From NCBI GenBank assembly GCA_025965175.1, contig JAOPXL010000033.1:1-36217 (forward strand): DNA of 36,217 bases, given 5' to 3'. The DNA is from Aeromicrobium sp. (lineage in GTDB: Bacteria; Actinomycetota; Actinomycetes; Propionibacteriales; Nocardioidaceae). The notes beneath the pieces were generated by a model. The model did not search any database. It worked only from the letters and a program-made list of their open reading frames with translations, and was not told the DNA's origin. Below, piece by piece: positions 12,508 through 22,101 of this stretch; within the stretch, counting starts at the first letter, position 1, and every line of letters begins with the position of its first letter. A program made the position numbers and the translations under genes.

Positions 12508-12783
12508 ATGGACGATCTGCCGTTCGTCATCACGGTCGTGCGCAGCGGCGGCTTCGCGGGGTTGCGTCGCGAGTGGACGATCGAGGTCGTCGCCGCCGAC
12601 GAGGCCGAGCGATGGCGTCCCATCATCGAGGCATGCCCCTGGTCGGACGTCAGGGGTGACGGCTACCCCGACGGCTACGTCTACGACTTCCGGGTCGCCG
12701 ACCACGAGGCGGTCGTGCCCGAGCGCGAGCTCGACGGTCCCTGGCGCGAGCTCGCCGAGCAGGTCCGCCGGTACGCCGGCTGA
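12508..12783 (+). CDS. Emfourin-like protealysin inhibitor (candidate)
   Basis: About 91 aa; RBS aggagg at 12495-12500; SGGFAGLRREWTI... start, downstream of the protealysin-like gene as in PLP-emfourin operons. Confidence 0.72.
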   Translation: MDDLPFVITVVRSGGFAGLRREWTIEVVAADEAERWRPIIEACPWSDVRGDGYPDGYVYDFRVADHEAVVPERELDGPWRELAEQVRRYAG

Positions 12784-12818
12784 CCCACCCGACAGCGAAT
12801 CGTCCGTACGGGCGAGTG

Positions 12819-13493
12819 TCACGTCAGCGCGCAGAACGCCTCGACCTTGGTCGTCGGGCCGGACACGATGAGCTCGTCACCGGCATCGACGGGAGTCGTG
12901 GCCTGGGCGTAGGTGAAGTCCTGGCCCCGCGACTTGATCGCGACGATCGTGACGCCGTGGTCACGACGCAGCTGCGCCTCCTGCAGGGTCTTGCCGCTGG
13001 CCCGTGAGGGTGCCCGGGTGCGGGCGATCGCGAACCCCTCGTCGAACTCGATGAAGTCGGTCATGGTGCCGGTCACCATGTGCGCGACCCGCTTGCCCAT
13101 CTGCGACTCGGGGCGGATGACCTTGGTCGCGCCGACCCGCTCGAGGATCGCGGCGTGCTTGCCGCTGATTGCCTTGGCCCAGACCTCCTTGACGCCGAGG
13201 TCGAGCAGGCCCAGGACCGTCAGGACGCTGGCCTCGATGTCGGTGCCGATGCCAACCACCGCGACCTGGAACTGCTCGGCACCGATCTGGCGCAGCGCCT
13301 CGGTGTCGGTCGTGTCGGCGGCGACGACGTGGGTGAAGTCGCTGGCGTACTTCTGGACGATGTCGGCGCGCTCGTCGACCGCGAGGACCTCGTGCCCGAG
13401 GTGGACCAGCGAGCGTGCGACGGCCGTGCCGAACCGGCCCAGGCCGAGGACGATGACCGGCTGGGTCCTGGAGATGTTGCGATCTTTAGCCAA
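12819..13493 (-). CDS. TrkA/KtrA family potassium uptake regulatory subunit
   Basis: 224 aa, RCK_N Rossmann motif VIVLGLGRFGTAVARSLVHLGHEVLAVD and RCK_C region; overlaps the TrkH gene. Confidence 0.9.
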   Translation of the reverse strand: MAKDRNISRTQPVIVLGLGRFGTAVARSLVHLGHEVLAVDERADIVQKYASDFTHVVAADTTDTEALRQIGAEQFQVAVVGIGTDIEASVLTVLGLLDLGVKEVWAKAISGKHAAILERVGATKVIRPESQMGKRVAHMVTGTMTDFIEFDEGFAIARTRAPSRASGKTLQEAQLRRDHGVTIVAIKSRGQDFTYAQATTPVDAGDELIVSGPTTKVEAFCALT

Positions 13494-14841
13494 TGATCGG
13501 TTGCTCCTCGGGAAGGTGGTACCGCGGCATCCTACGCCGCAGCACCAGGGCGCCCGCGGCCGCGATCGTTCCGACCCGGCCGAGGAACATCAGGACGATG
13601 ATGACGCCCTGGGCGTTGACCGGCAGGTCGGGGGTGATCCCGGTGCTCAGCCCGACGGTCGCGAACGCCGATGTGCACTCGAACAGCACGACGTCGAAGT
13701 CGTAGTCAGTCATCAGCATGACCAGGAATGTCGTGGTCGTCACCAGCATCACGGCGAGCAGCGCGATCGCGATCGCGGTGCGGGCAACGCGGGGCGCGAC
13801 CGACCGTGAGCCGATCGTGATGTCGGGGTCGCCGCGCAGCTCGGCCCAGATGACGTACGCGAGCAGCAGGAAGGTCGTGACCTTGATGCCGCCCGCGGTG
13901 CTGGCGCTGCCACCGCCGATGAACATCAAGATGATGCCGACGTTGAGGGTCTCGGGGCGGACCTCGCCCCAGTCGAAGCTTTGGAGACCGCCGGAGCGCG
14001 GCATGATGCCGCCCTCGATCCCCGTCACGACCTTGTGCCACACGTCCGTGCCGCCGAGGGTCGCGGGATTCGTCCACTCGAGCAGCATGAAGACCAGCGC
14101 GCCGATCACGAGGAGCCCGATCGAGCCCCAGACCGTCAGTCGGGTGTGGATCGTCCAGCGGGCCGGGGTCCGCCACTCGGTGAACAGCTCCGCGAGGACG
14201 GGGAAGCCGATCGCGCCGACGAACACCGCCAGCGCGATCGGAATGATGACCAGACCGTCGCCGGCGTAGCTGACGAGGCTGTCGGGGTTGAGGGAGAAGC
14301 CCGCGTTGTTGAAGGCCATGACGGAGTCGAAGACACCGTGCCACAGGGCCGTCGGCAGGTCGTCGAAGTAGTGCGTGCGATAGCGGATCGTCAGCACGAG
14401 GGCCGTGACGGTCTGGAAGAACAGCATCGTCATCGCGACCCGTCTGAACAGCGGGCGCACCTCACCGATGTTGACGACGTGCATGTCGGCCTGGGCCACC
14501 ATCCGCGTCCGCAGCCCGAGGCGGCCGCCGATGAACAGGCCCAGCACGGTGGCCATCGCGATGATGCCGAGGCCGCCGATCTCGACCAGCGCGAGCATGA
14601 TGCCCTGGCCGGCGGGAGTCCAGTACGTCGCGGTGTCGACCGTGGCCAGGCCCGTCACGGTGACGGCCGACGCCGACGTGAACAGCGCCGGCATGAACCC
14701 GGCCGAGCCGGCGCCCGAGCGGGCGAACGGAAGCAGGAGCAGCAGTGTGCCGACCAGGATCAGGGCGAGGAACGTCAGCGGGAGGAGGCGCACAGGATGC
14801 GCGATCGAGGCCGGGAGCCTGAGCCTCAGGGCGGGGAGCAC
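13486..14841 (-). CDS. TrkH/KtrB family potassium transporter
   Basis: 451 aa; SASAVTVTGLATVDT, FNNAGFSLNPDS, GGGSASTAGGIKVTTF pore-loop motifs. Confidence 0.92.
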   Translation of the reverse strand: MLPALRLRLPASIAHPVRLLPLTFLALILVGTLLLLLPFARSGAGSAGFMPALFTSASAVTVTGLATVDTATYWTPAGQGIMLALVEIGGLGIIAMATVLGLFIGGRLGLRTRMVAQADMHVVNIGEVRPLFRRVAMTMLFFQTVTALVLTIRYRTHYFDDLPTALWHGVFDSVMAFNNAGFSLNPDSLVSYAGDGLVIIPIALAVFVGAIGFPVLAELFTEWRTPARWTIHTRLTVWGSIGLLVIGALVFMLLEWTNPATLGGTDVWHKVVTGIEGGIMPRSGGLQSFDWGEVRPETLNVGIILMFIGGGSASTAGGIKVTTFLLLAYVIWAELRGDPDITIGSRSVAPRVARTAIAIALLAVMLVTTTTFLVMLMTDYDFDVVLFECTSAFATVGLSTGITPDLPVNAQGVIIVLMFLGRVGTIAAAGALVLRRRMPRYHLPEEQPIIG

Positions 14842-14897
14842 GCGATGACGTTACCGCAGCAGGCGTGTCGTGCCCGCGCGCTAGACTTCGTCGGGTG

Positions 14898-15788
14898 ATG
14901 GACGACCCGGTCGAGATCCAGCCCGACCCGATCGACGTCGGGGTCGTGGTGCTCACGCAGGGCCGTCGGCCCCTGGAGCTGCACCGCGCGCTCGCGTCGA
15001 TCCGTAGGCAGCAGGGTGTGCGCCTGGATGTCGTCGTGGTCGGCAACGGCTGGGAGCCGACGGGCCTGCCGGCGGGCGTGTCGACCGTCGCGCTGGCGAC
15101 CAACGTGGGGATCCCGGCCGGCCGGAACGCCGGCGTCGACCACGTCCACGGTGACCTGCTGTTGTTCGTCGACGATGACGCCGCGCTGGATGCGCCTGAC
15201 TTCCTGATCGACGTGGCCCGCATGTTCGACGACGACCCGCAGCTCGGCATCGTCCAGCCCCGGGTCGAGAGCCCCGGCGAGGACGCACCAACCCGGTGGA
15301 TCCCGCGCATGCGCAAGGGCGATCCCCGCCACTCCTCACCCGCGTTCTCGCTGTGGGAGGGGGTCCTGGTCGTCCGCCGTGAGGCGTTCGACGCCGCCGG
15401 CGGGTGGGGCGCGGCGTACTTCTACGCCCACGAGGGCATCGAGCTCGCGTGGCGGGTCTGGGACGCCGGGTACGAGGTGTGGTACCGCGGTGACGTGCAC
15501 TGCGTGCACCCCGCCATCGACCCCGCGCGGCACGCCACATACCTGCACAACAACGCACGCAACCGGGTCTGGCTGGCCCGTCGCAACCTACGGTGGCCGA
15601 TCAGCTGGATGTACGTCGCGTCGTGGACCGCAGTCCAGGTCGCCCGCTCCGTACGCTCACCGCTGTCCCTGCGACCGTGGTTCGGGGGCTGGTGGGCCGG
15701 GTGGCGCCAGCATCCCGGCGACCGCCGCGCCATGCGCTGGTCGACCGTGTGGCGCATGACCCGTCGTGGCCGCCCGCCCGTCATCTGA
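14898..15788 (+). CDS. Family 2 glycosyltransferase
   Basis: MDDPVEIQPDPIDVGVVVLTQGRRPLELHRALASIRRQ... LLLFVDDDAALDAPDFL; GT-A fold. Internal ATG of ORF 14865..15788. Confidence 0.85.
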   Translation: MDDPVEIQPDPIDVGVVVLTQGRRPLELHRALASIRRQQGVRLDVVVVGNGWEPTGLPAGVSTVALATNVGIPAGRNAGVDHVHGDLLLFVDDDAALDAPDFLIDVARMFDDDPQLGIVQPRVESPGEDAPTRWIPRMRKGDPRHSSPAFSLWEGVLVVRREAFDAAGGWGAAYFYAHEGIELAWRVWDAGYEVWYRGDVHCVHPAIDPARHATYLHNNARNRVWLARRNLRWPISWMYVASWTAVQVARSVRSPLSLRPWFGGWWAGWRQHPGDRRAMRWSTVWRMTRRGRPPVI

Positions 15789-15831
15789 CCGCCGACCGCC
15801 GGCGCCGGACCCGCCGATAGGATGGCCAGCC

Positions 15832-16806
15832 ATGAGCGCGCCCGGAATCTCGGTCTTCATGACCGTCCGCAACGAGGAGGACCACCTCGCGGACTGCGTG
15901 CACCACCTGCTGGCCCTCGACCACGAGGGCCCGCTCGAGCTGGTCGTCGCGATCGGCCCATCCCAGGACCGCACGGAGGCGATCGCCGCCGACCTGGCCG
16001 CCCGTCACCCCGAGCTGACGATCGTGGCCAACCCCACGGGGCTGACCCCGCACGGGCTCAACGCAGCGATCGCCGCGACGTCGCACGACTTCCTCGTCCG
16101 GGCCGACGGGCATGCCCTGCTGCCCCGTGACTACCTCACCCGGGTCGTGGCCGGCCTCCAGGACACAGGCGCTGCGAACGTCGGGGGCCGCATGGCACCG
16201 GAGGGCGTCAGCGCGTTCGGCCGCGCGGTCGCCCACGTCATGTCCTCACGGTTCGGGCTCGGCGGCGCGGCGTTCCACACCGGCGGTCGGCCCGGGCCCC
16301 AGCCGACGGTCTACCTCGGATCGTTCCGCCGCGAGCCGTTGGAGCGGGTGGGGGGCTACGACGAGTACTTCGTGCGAGCCCAGGACTGGGAGCTCAACCA
16401 CCGTCTGCGCACGGCCGGGGAGACGGTCTGGTTCGACCCGTCGATCGCTGTGACCTACCGCCCGCGGGACACCTGGCGGGAGCTGGCCCGGCAGCAGTAC
16501 CGCACCGGGGTGTGGCGGCGGCGAGTCATCGCGCGCTATCGCGAGACCGCGTCGGTCCGCTACCTCGCGCCCGGCGCCGTGGTGGTCGCCAGCGGCCTCG
16601 GCGTGGTCGTCGGCCTCGCCGGTGTCATCACCTCATCCTGGCTGTCGTGGGCCCTCGCGGTCCCGGCGACCTACGTCGTCGGGACGACGGTCGTGGCGCT
16701 GGTCGACGGTCGCCAGCTGGACGGTGCGGCCCGACGTCGACTGCCCCTGGCGATGATCACGACCCACCTGTCGTGGGGCTGGGGCTTCCTGCGGAACCGG
16801 GACTGA
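15832..16806 (+). CDS. Family 2 glycosyltransferase with C-terminal TM segments (ExoA-like)
   Basis: MSAPGISVFMTVRNEEDHLADCVHHLLALDHEGPLELVVAIGPSQDRTEAIAADLA...; C-terminal hydrophobic region. Internal ATG of ORF 15766..16806. Confidence 0.85.
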   Translation: MSAPGISVFMTVRNEEDHLADCVHHLLALDHEGPLELVVAIGPSQDRTEAIAADLAARHPELTIVANPTGLTPHGLNAAIAATSHDFLVRADGHALLPRDYLTRVVAGLQDTGAANVGGRMAPEGVSAFGRAVAHVMSSRFGLGGAAFHTGGRPGPQPTVYLGSFRREPLERVGGYDEYFVRAQDWELNHRLRTAGETVWFDPSIAVTYRPRDTWRELARQQYRTGVWRRRVIARYRETASVRYLAPGAVVVASGLGVVVGLAGVITSSWLSWALAVPATYVVGTTVVALVDGRQLDGAARRRLPLAMITTHLSWGWGFLRNRD

Positions 16807-17980
16807 CCCGCCGCCACGCGAGGGCGTCGTCGACCGCGTTGGCAAATCGGGCCAGTGAGGCTCCGTTCGAGGTGTCACCGAAGTAGTGGGCGGTCAGCGC
16901 GGCCGCCTGGGTGGTCGATCGCGTGGCCGACTCCAACGCTGCGACCACGTCGCCGGCCGCGGCGGCGGTGAGCCGCGGGACCGAGTCCAGCAGTCGCGAC
17001 GGGGTGATGACGGCGTCAGTCCCGGTGGGGACCGTGACGATGACGGGTTTGCCGGTGGCGACCCAGTCGTACGCGACTGACGAGACGTCCGTGATGCACA
17101 CGTCAGCGGCATCCCACTGCCACCCGTACGGCCCGTCATCGATGAGGTGACGTTGATCTGAGAGGAGCTCACGGATGTGGCGGTCGGCCGCCGCGGTCGC
17201 CGCATCGTTCAGGCCGGTCCGGGGATGCGGCCGGTAGATCACCCGGAACCGTCCATCGGCCACCAAGGCCGACACCATCGCGACCCCGTGGCTGAGGACG
17301 GAGCCGTACGCCATGCTAGGCCGGTCCCCCTCGTGGGTGGGCGCGTAGAACACCCGCGTCAGCCCGTCGTCAGGCCAGTCGGGCGCGCCGGGGCGCGGCA
17401 CGTCGAGCTGGGGCCGGCCGACCTGCCGGGTGCATGCCGGCACGTCGTAGCCACGCAATCGCGCCGCCAACCGATCCGCGGCGGCCGGACCCGAGATCCA
17501 CACCTGGTCGTACGCCTTGGACTGGTGGGAGGTGCTGTAGTCCTTGTCGCTCTCACCGTGGCCGATGAACACGTGCACCGGGTCGGCGAACCGGAGCATC
17601 CGGAAGTTGAGGTCCTTGTGGTTGACGTAGATGACCAGCTCGACGGCCTGGTCGGTCACGACCCGCTCGAGATCGGCGCTGCCCGGGGCGAACACGAGCG
17701 GCAGGTCGGTCCGCGCGGCGACAGCACGGCCCGTGTCGGGCCGGGTCACGAGCACCCCGACAGGGTGACGCAGCGTCGCGAGCACGTCGGTCCAGGCGAG
17801 CAGCTGGTAGAGGTTCTCGGGCCCGTCCGCGAAGTGCACGAGGATGCGTGCTGCGGCACCGCGCTCGTCGGCTCGGCAGCGGGCCGCGAAGGCGCGTGCG
17901 TCACGGCGGTTGCGCAACTTGACCGCGACGACCCGGGCCGCCCTGGCCGCCTCGGTCCACCGCCGCCTGATCGTCCTCAC
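16757..17980 (-). CDS. CDP-glycerol glycerophosphotransferase family protein
   Basis: GTG start at 17980 overlapping (GTGA) the upstream CDP-alcohol phosphatidyltransferase stop; VFYAPTHEGD, ITDVSSVAYDWVATGKPVIVTVP typical of Glyphos_transf. Confidence 0.85.
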   Translation of the reverse strand: MRTIRRRWTEAARAARVVAVKLRNRRDARAFAARCRADERGAAARILVHFADGPENLYQLLAWTDVLATLRHPVGVLVTRPDTGRAVAARTDLPLVFAPGSADLERVVTDQAVELVIYVNHKDLNFRMLRFADPVHVFIGHGESDKDYSTSHQSKAYDQVWISGPAAADRLAARLRGYDVPACTRQVGRPQLDVPRPGAPDWPDDGLTRVFYAPTHEGDRPSMAYGSVLSHGVAMVSALVADGRFRVIYRPHPRTGLNDAATAAADRHIRELLSDQRHLIDDGPYGWQWDAADVCITDVSSVAYDWVATGKPVIVTVPTGTDAVITPSRLLDSVPRLTAAAAGDVVAALESATRSTTQAAALTAHYFGDTSNGASLARFANAVDDALAWRRVSPGSAGSPSPTTGGS

Positions 17981-18783
17981 GCTCCGGCCCGCACGCGGGA
18001 CGACTTCATGATCGCGATGAAGTGACCCACGACCGCCAACGCAGCCAGCGGGACCAGGGCGACGAGGACGATCTCCGTGCCCCGGATGCCGGGCACGAAG
18101 AGGTCGACGATGGCAGCGGCAGCAGCGATCAGGGTCAGCTCGACCGAGTGGTAGAGCCGGTGGAAGGGCACGAAGCGGGCGAGCCGGCGCAGGTGGGCGG
18201 CGAGACCCGGCTGCGGGGTCACCGCCTCGCTGGTGTCGGCCAACCGGGGCATGCCGGCGAAGCTGCGGGCCACGTGCACCATGTCGTTGAGGGCCTTGTT
18301 GAGCAGGATCAGCACCGCCAGCAAGGCGCCCAGGGTCGTCCAGCCGAGGTGGTCCATGACACTCGCGGGGCCACCCGCGGCGCGGACCCCCAGGGCGAGG
18401 GGGATCAACGACTCGGTCGTGTAGTGACCGACCTTGTCCAGGAAGACACCGGCCGGCGAGCTGATGCCACGCCACCGCGCGACCTCGCCGTCCGCGCAGT
18501 CCAGGAGCATCTGCAGCTGACCGAAGAACACTGCCAGCACGACCCCCCAGATGCCCGGCAGGAGCAGGGAGCCAGCCGCGAGCCAGCCGGAGAAGATCAT
18601 CAGCCCGGTCACGGCGTTGGCGCTCAGTCCCCACCGGACCAACGGCAGGCTCACGAACGGCGAGAGGTCCCGCAGGTAGAGATCGGCGGTCCAGTGCTCG
18701 GCGCTGCGGCGAGCTCGGACCTCGGGCGGCTGGGCGACGGACCGGTACTCGGCCAACGACGTCGGATCGGGGCGAGGTGTCAC
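17977..18783 (-). CDS. CDP-alcohol phosphatidyltransferase family protein
   Basis: 268 aa; QMLLDCADGEVARWRGISSPAGVFLDKVGHY matches the D-G-x2-A-R-x8-G-x3-D-x3-D signature. Confidence 0.9.
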   Translation of the reverse strand: MTPRPDPTSLAEYRSVAQPPEVRARRSAEHWTADLYLRDLSPFVSLPLVRWGLSANAVTGLMIFSGWLAAGSLLLPGIWGVVLAVFFGQLQMLLDCADGEVARWRGISSPAGVFLDKVGHYTTESLIPLALGVRAAGGPASVMDHLGWTTLGALLAVLILLNKALNDMVHVARSFAGMPRLADTSEAVTPQPGLAAHLRRLARFVPFHRLYHSVELTLIAAAAAIVDLFVPGIRGTEIVLVALVPLAALAVVGHFIAIMKSSRVRAGA

Positions 18784-18827
18784 GTCGAGTCATGCTACGC
18801 GGTCGGCGGGACGGATCGTCCCCTCGG

Positions 18828-19508
18828 CTACGACGCTGAGTCTGCGCCCAACAGGTGTCCCACGAGGACCAGATCGTGCTCGTGGGTGACCTTGTGCAGG
18901 CGCGGGTCCCCGGCCACGACGGCGACCCGGGCCCCACCGATCAGGCCCGACACACGGGACACGTCGTCGGTGAAGGCTCGCCCATCGTCGTCGACTGCGT
19001 GGGCCTGCTGCAGGATCGCTCGCCGGAATCCCTGCGGGGTCTGGTGGGCGAACACCGTGTCGCGGTCGGGGCTGGCCACGATCCGGCCGCCCTCCACGAG
19101 CACGATGGTGTCGTTGACGGGGACGACGGTCGCGACCGCGTCCGCCGATGCCAAGGCGTCCAGCACCCGGCCGATGACCATGGCCGGGACGGCTGGGCGT
19201 GCCGCGTCATGGACCAGGACGCGGTCCACGTCCGGACCCAGCTGCTCCACGGCAGCCGCGACGGACGCCGTCCGGCTGTCGCCGCCGTCGACCCAGCGGT
19301 CCACCAGCCCCGCCGTGGCGGCCCTCAGGCGGTCCCGCTGGTCGGGGGCGCCAACCAGCCAGATCAGGTCCACCGCGGGGTGGTCGTGGAAAGCCCGCAC
19401 CGCGTGCCAGACGACGGGGTGACCTGCCACGACCCGCAGCTGCTTGGGGATGTCGCCACCGACGCGGGTGCCCCGTCCGGCGGCGAGCACCACGGCCACG
19501 GTCGTCAT
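18828..19508 (-). CDS. IspD/TarI-family cytidylyltransferase
   Basis: 226 aa; VAVVLAAGRGTRVGGDIPKQL, VLVHDAARPAV, HQTPQGFRRAIL, FTDDVS motifs; overlaps the upstream glycerophosphotransferase stop. Confidence 0.87.
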   Translation of the reverse strand: MTTVAVVLAAGRGTRVGGDIPKQLRVVAGHPVVWHAVRAFHDHPAVDLIWLVGAPDQRDRLRAATAGLVDRWVDGGDSRTASVAAAVEQLGPDVDRVLVHDAARPAVPAMVIGRVLDALASADAVATVVPVNDTIVLVEGGRIVASPDRDTVFAHQTPQGFRRAILQQAHAVDDDGRAFTDDVSRVSGLIGGARVAVVAGDPRLHKVTHEHDLVLVGHLLGADSAS

Positions 19509-22099
19509 CAGCCTGACGCGGTCGAGTCGTCGACCTCGTCGGTGTCGAGCCGGGCACCCTCGGACGGGGGCCCCTCCGTCTCACCGGCAACGATGTCGTC
19601 CATGTCCAGATCGGCGTCACTGACTCCCTCGTCGGAGGTCCCGTGATGCGCCTCGGGCATGTAGGCGAACAGCGCGTCCAGGGCCCTGGTCGTCGCCAGG
19701 CCGTCGTCGAGGTGGTTGTAGCGCTCCTGCCAGGCGGCGTAGCGGTCCTTCCACTCCGGGGGCCAGACCTGCAGCGTGCGCAGCAGCCGCACGACCTCGG
19801 CGGTCTCCCGCGTGACCGGTCCGGGCGCCCGCGACTCGAGGTCGAAGTACGCTCCGCGCACACGGGTGTCGGTGTAGTCGTCGATGTCGGGGGTGTAGAA
19901 GATCAGCGGCCGTCCCGTGGCACTGAAGTCGAACATCATCGAGGAGTAGTCGGTGATGAGGACGTCCGCGACGTGCTGCAGGTGGTTGATCTGCGGGTAC
20001 GTGCTGACGTCGATCACGTTCGAGGCCTGCGATGCGGTCATCGTGCGCAATGACCGCACGTGGCCACGACGCAGGAGCACGAAGTCCGGCCCCAGGACGG
20101 CGCCCAGCCGTTCGAGGTCCAGCAGGACCACGTCCTCCTGCACCGCCTCGCGCCAGGTGGGTGCGTACAGCACGACGGTCTTGCCCTCGGGGATGCCGAT
20201 CCTGGCGCGCAGCGCGGCCCGGATCTCCTCGGTGCTGCGGGTCAGCTCGTCGTTGCGGGGATACCCGGTCTCGATGACCTGATCGGTCAGGCCGTACGCG
20301 CGCCGGATGATCGGTGTCGTCTCGGCGGCCTGCGAGACGAACAGGTCCCACTGCGACCGCTCGCGCTCCACCACCTTGAGGTGCGCCTTGCCGCGGCCGA
20401 CCCGGTCGAGGCCGATCTGCTTGTACATCGAGCCGTGCCATGTCTGCAGGACGGTCTGGAACGGCCGCTTGACGTAGTTGCCGCGCAGCCACTCGTTGGT
20501 GACCAACCATCGGGCGCTGCCGCGGATGCGCCACCACTCGGCGGTGCCGCGCACCAGCGGGGTCGCGCCCTCGGGCACGACGACCGACAGGTCCTCGACC
20601 CCCCAGTAACGCGGCATGGCGGGGTCGCGGCGAGCCAGCTCGGCGTCCATCGCCGCCGGGTTGCAGGTCGCGTTGCGGCCGAAGAAGCTCTCGAAGTAGA
20701 CCGCGTCCAACGGCGCGACCTCGCTCGTCATGTAGCGCTCGCGCAGCTGAAGCTGTCGCCAGGCACCGAACTCGTCGTCGGTCCGCGGCGGGCCGAACGC
20801 GAGGCTGAGCTGTCCGCGGTCGACAGTGAGCAGCCGCAGCCTGTACTGCTCGGTCGGGTACGCCTGCGGCATCGTCGCGCCGAGCGACCGATCGACCTGG
20901 GTGGGGTGCACGTCGGCGCCGACCCGCGCCACCAGGGTGTAGCGGCCTCGCGGAGGAGGCAGGAGGGGGCCGCCCCATCGGCTGAGCGCCAGGGTCGCCA
21001 CGGCCTCGAACCGTCCATCGGGGTGGATCGTGAGATCCACCGGCAGGGTCACGAACCTGGACCGGAACTCCAGCTCGAACCTTCCGACACCCACCCAGGA
21101 TCCGGCGAGGCGCAGCGCACGCGGATCACCGGTGACGATCTCCGCGGAGTCGACGACGACCCGGACGGGCGTCACCACCAGCTCGACCTCGTGGCGACGC
21201 CCGACGCGCACGAACGCGCCCGCACCGGGAGCGCGCTCGACCACGGTGTCCTCGGTGAGGACGACCTGGTGGGTGCCGCCGTCCTGCGCCTCCACCTCCA
21301 GGCTCCAGCACTTCGGGTCACCGCCGGTGACCCAGTCCTCGGACGACCACACCGGCACCGGAAGAGTCAGCGACGTGACCCCGTCGGACGAGCTGACCGT
21401 GCCGGGCTGGGGCTGCTGCTCGACACCGACCCAACGTGCCGCCCGCACCGAGGAACCGGGCACCAGCTCGATCTCGATCTGCGAGGACGTCACCCGGACG
21501 GTCGAGGCGGTGGCTGCCACGGCCTGCTTGACGAACCACAGGCCGGACTCGCGGTCGAGGTCCGGCCCCAGCAGATGGCCCACACGGTCCAGCTCGAGGC
21601 CCATCACCGCGGCCGAGCCCGTGAGGCTGACCCTGCGCACGACGCCGCGAACCCGGTGCCCGTTGCCCCGGATCTCCACGACGAGTCGCCACCGGGAGTC
21701 GAGGGGAAGACCGTCGAGCACGGAGTCGTCGATCCGCACGCCGAAGGCGTCCTGCGCGTAGTCGAACTCGGCCGCCCGGGCCGCCGCGCGCGCCTCGAGG
21801 TCGTAGCGGACCTGCGCGGGCACCTCGATCCGTCGACCCCGGCGCTTCAACCAGGCGCGGAACTCGCGGTCCGGCCCGAAGTCGGTGCCACGGTGGTAGG
21901 CCCATCCCTCCACGGTCCAGCCGTCACCGTCACGGGTGATCCGTCGGACCGAGTCGACCCAGCCCAGTCCGAGGAACCACAGAGTCCGGCCGAGCACCCG
22001 GTAGACCGCCCGCACGCGGGCGTAGACCCAGCGGGGGAACGGGTGGCTCGAGAGCCGCGCGCGGCGCAGGAACTCCTTGAAGAACGGGATACGATCCAC
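19508..22099 (-). CDS. Large CDP-glycerol:poly(glycerophosphate) glycerophosphotransferase family protein (TagF/TarF-like) with N-terminal extension
   Basis: 863 aa; C-terminal half FQTVLQTWHGSMYKQIGLD, VVLYAPTWREAV, VLITDYSSMMFDFSATGRPLIFYTPD. Confidence 0.9.
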   Translation of the reverse strand: MDRIPFFKEFLRRARLSSHPFPRWVYARVRAVYRVLGRTLWFLGLGWVDSVRRITRDGDGWTVEGWAYHRGTDFGPDREFRAWLKRRGRRIEVPAQVRYDLEARAAARAAEFDYAQDAFGVRIDDSVLDGLPLDSRWRLVVEIRGNGHRVRGVVRRVSLTGSAAVMGLELDRVGHLLGPDLDRESGLWFVKQAVAATASTVRVTSSQIEIELVPGSSVRAARWVGVEQQPQPGTVSSSDGVTSLTLPVPVWSSEDWVTGGDPKCWSLEVEAQDGGTHQVVLTEDTVVERAPGAGAFVRVGRRHEVELVVTPVRVVVDSAEIVTGDPRALRLAGSWVGVGRFELEFRSRFVTLPVDLTIHPDGRFEAVATLALSRWGGPLLPPPRGRYTLVARVGADVHPTQVDRSLGATMPQAYPTEQYRLRLLTVDRGQLSLAFGPPRTDDEFGAWRQLQLRERYMTSEVAPLDAVYFESFFGRNATCNPAAMDAELARRDPAMPRYWGVEDLSVVVPEGATPLVRGTAEWWRIRGSARWLVTNEWLRGNYVKRPFQTVLQTWHGSMYKQIGLDRVGRGKAHLKVVERERSQWDLFVSQAAETTPIIRRAYGLTDQVIETGYPRNDELTRSTEEIRAALRARIGIPEGKTVVLYAPTWREAVQEDVVLLDLERLGAVLGPDFVLLRRGHVRSLRTMTASQASNVIDVSTYPQINHLQHVADVLITDYSSMMFDFSATGRPLIFYTPDIDDYTDTRVRGAYFDLESRAPGPVTRETAEVVRLLRTLQVWPPEWKDRYAAWQERYNHLDDGLATTRALDALFAYMPEAHHGTSDEGVSDADLDMDDIVAGETEGPPSEGARLDTDEVDDSTASG

Positions 22100-22101
22100 C
22101 G

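Noticed and set aside
17981-18937. N-terminal 319 residues of minus ORF 16757..18937
   Set aside because: Out-of-frame reading of the CDP-alcohol phosphatidyltransferase gene; the true start is the GTG at 17980 in a GTGA overlap.
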